Source of the DNA: Thermoplasmatales archaeon SW_10_69_26
GTDB lineage: Archaea > Thermoplasmatota > SW-10-69-26
DNA length: 41,538 nucleotides
Assembly: GCA_003009755.1 (NCBI GenBank)
Contig: PXUB01000020.1
Span: 1-41,538 of the forward strand
Direction: 5' to 3'
Of the stretch, positions 41,439 to 41,538 are shown one piece after another (the stretch's first letter is position 1; each line of letters starts with the position of its first letter). The position numbers and the translations under genes are program-made. Below the pieces are notes generated by a model, which had not been told where the DNA came from, made no database searches, and was given only the letters and a program-made list of their open reading frames with translations.

Positions 41439-41538
41439 TCAAGCCAACCGGGAGAGACGGGTTGACCGAGAACGAAGAGGGCGCTCGGTGCCGCCGATCA
41501 CCAGCTCGACCGTCCGGTCACGGACGACAAGGGCCCTT
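41439..41538 (-). CDS. Possible 3' end of a gene running off the right edge
   Basis: On the minus strand one frame is open from the window edge to TGA 41439-41441. It reads ALVVRDRTVELVIGGTERPL and then a basic tail (about 32 residues). The beta-strand-like first part looks like protein, but the stretch is too short to identify or to be certain. Confidence 0.3.
   Translation of the reverse strand, partial: RALVVRDRTVELVIGGTERPLRSRSTRLSRLA

Overview
The window is from a very GC-rich (roughly two-thirds GC or more) euryarchaeon. The evidence is an archaeal EF-1alpha (7444-8709), archaeal-type promoters (TTATA/TTAAG-like boxes about 25-30 bases before start codons, so many mRNAs are probably leaderless), PIN and HEPN toxin-antitoxin families, and an acidic proteome that suggests salt adaptation. 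The EF-1alpha sequence shares features with both Thermoplasmata and Halobacteria. A halophilic high-GC Thermoplasmatota-type lineage is my best guess; the lineage is inference. I saw no rRNA, tRNA or CRISPR array.

Layout. 1-7.4 kb: a CNNM/CorC-type membrane protein, small and secreted proteins, a portal-like relic, an MNT-HEPN pair, a ZIP metal transporter and a tRNA-binding OB-fold protein. 7.4-10.8 kb: tuf, an NHL-repeat protein and a zinc-ribbon protein. 11.3-28.6 kb: a DNA-repair-rich stretch holding bacterial-type uvrB, uvrA and uvrC as three separate plus-strand units plus a SMUG-type uracil-DNA glycosylase. Interspersed are a large Cys-rich secreted protein, an ACT protein, msrA, three PIN-toxin modules, and an operon pairing a YtfJ/GerW-like protein with a DUF2953 (YtfI-like) protein. 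28.7-41.5 kb: a histidine kinase, two secreted CocE/PepX-type hydrolases, an EVE protein, membrane proteins, a winged-helix regulator, a SufS-like enzyme, a PQQ-type sugar dehydrogenase lipoprotein, a thioesterase and a GxxExxY protein.

The strongest unexplained signal is a dispersed, nearly palindromic element of about 165-173 bp present three times (13717-13889, 26641-26806, 39261-39428). Each copy is flanked by a perfect 8-bp direct repeat of a different sequence, which marks a non-coding mobile element (MITE-like). All copies have the same orientation, lie between two plus-strand genes, and end 48-64 bp before the next start codon. A second, 75-bp duplicated sequence (41-115 and 13570-13645) carries a promoter and the first codons of small leaderless ORFs. 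Several frames look frameshifted or decayed (3420-3683, 10905-11200, 16490-16700).

Functionally, the window combines nucleotide- and base-excision repair, methionine-sulfoxide repair, toxin-antitoxin stability modules and extracellular peptide or sugar degradation. No complete mobile element with its own transposase or integrase is visible.
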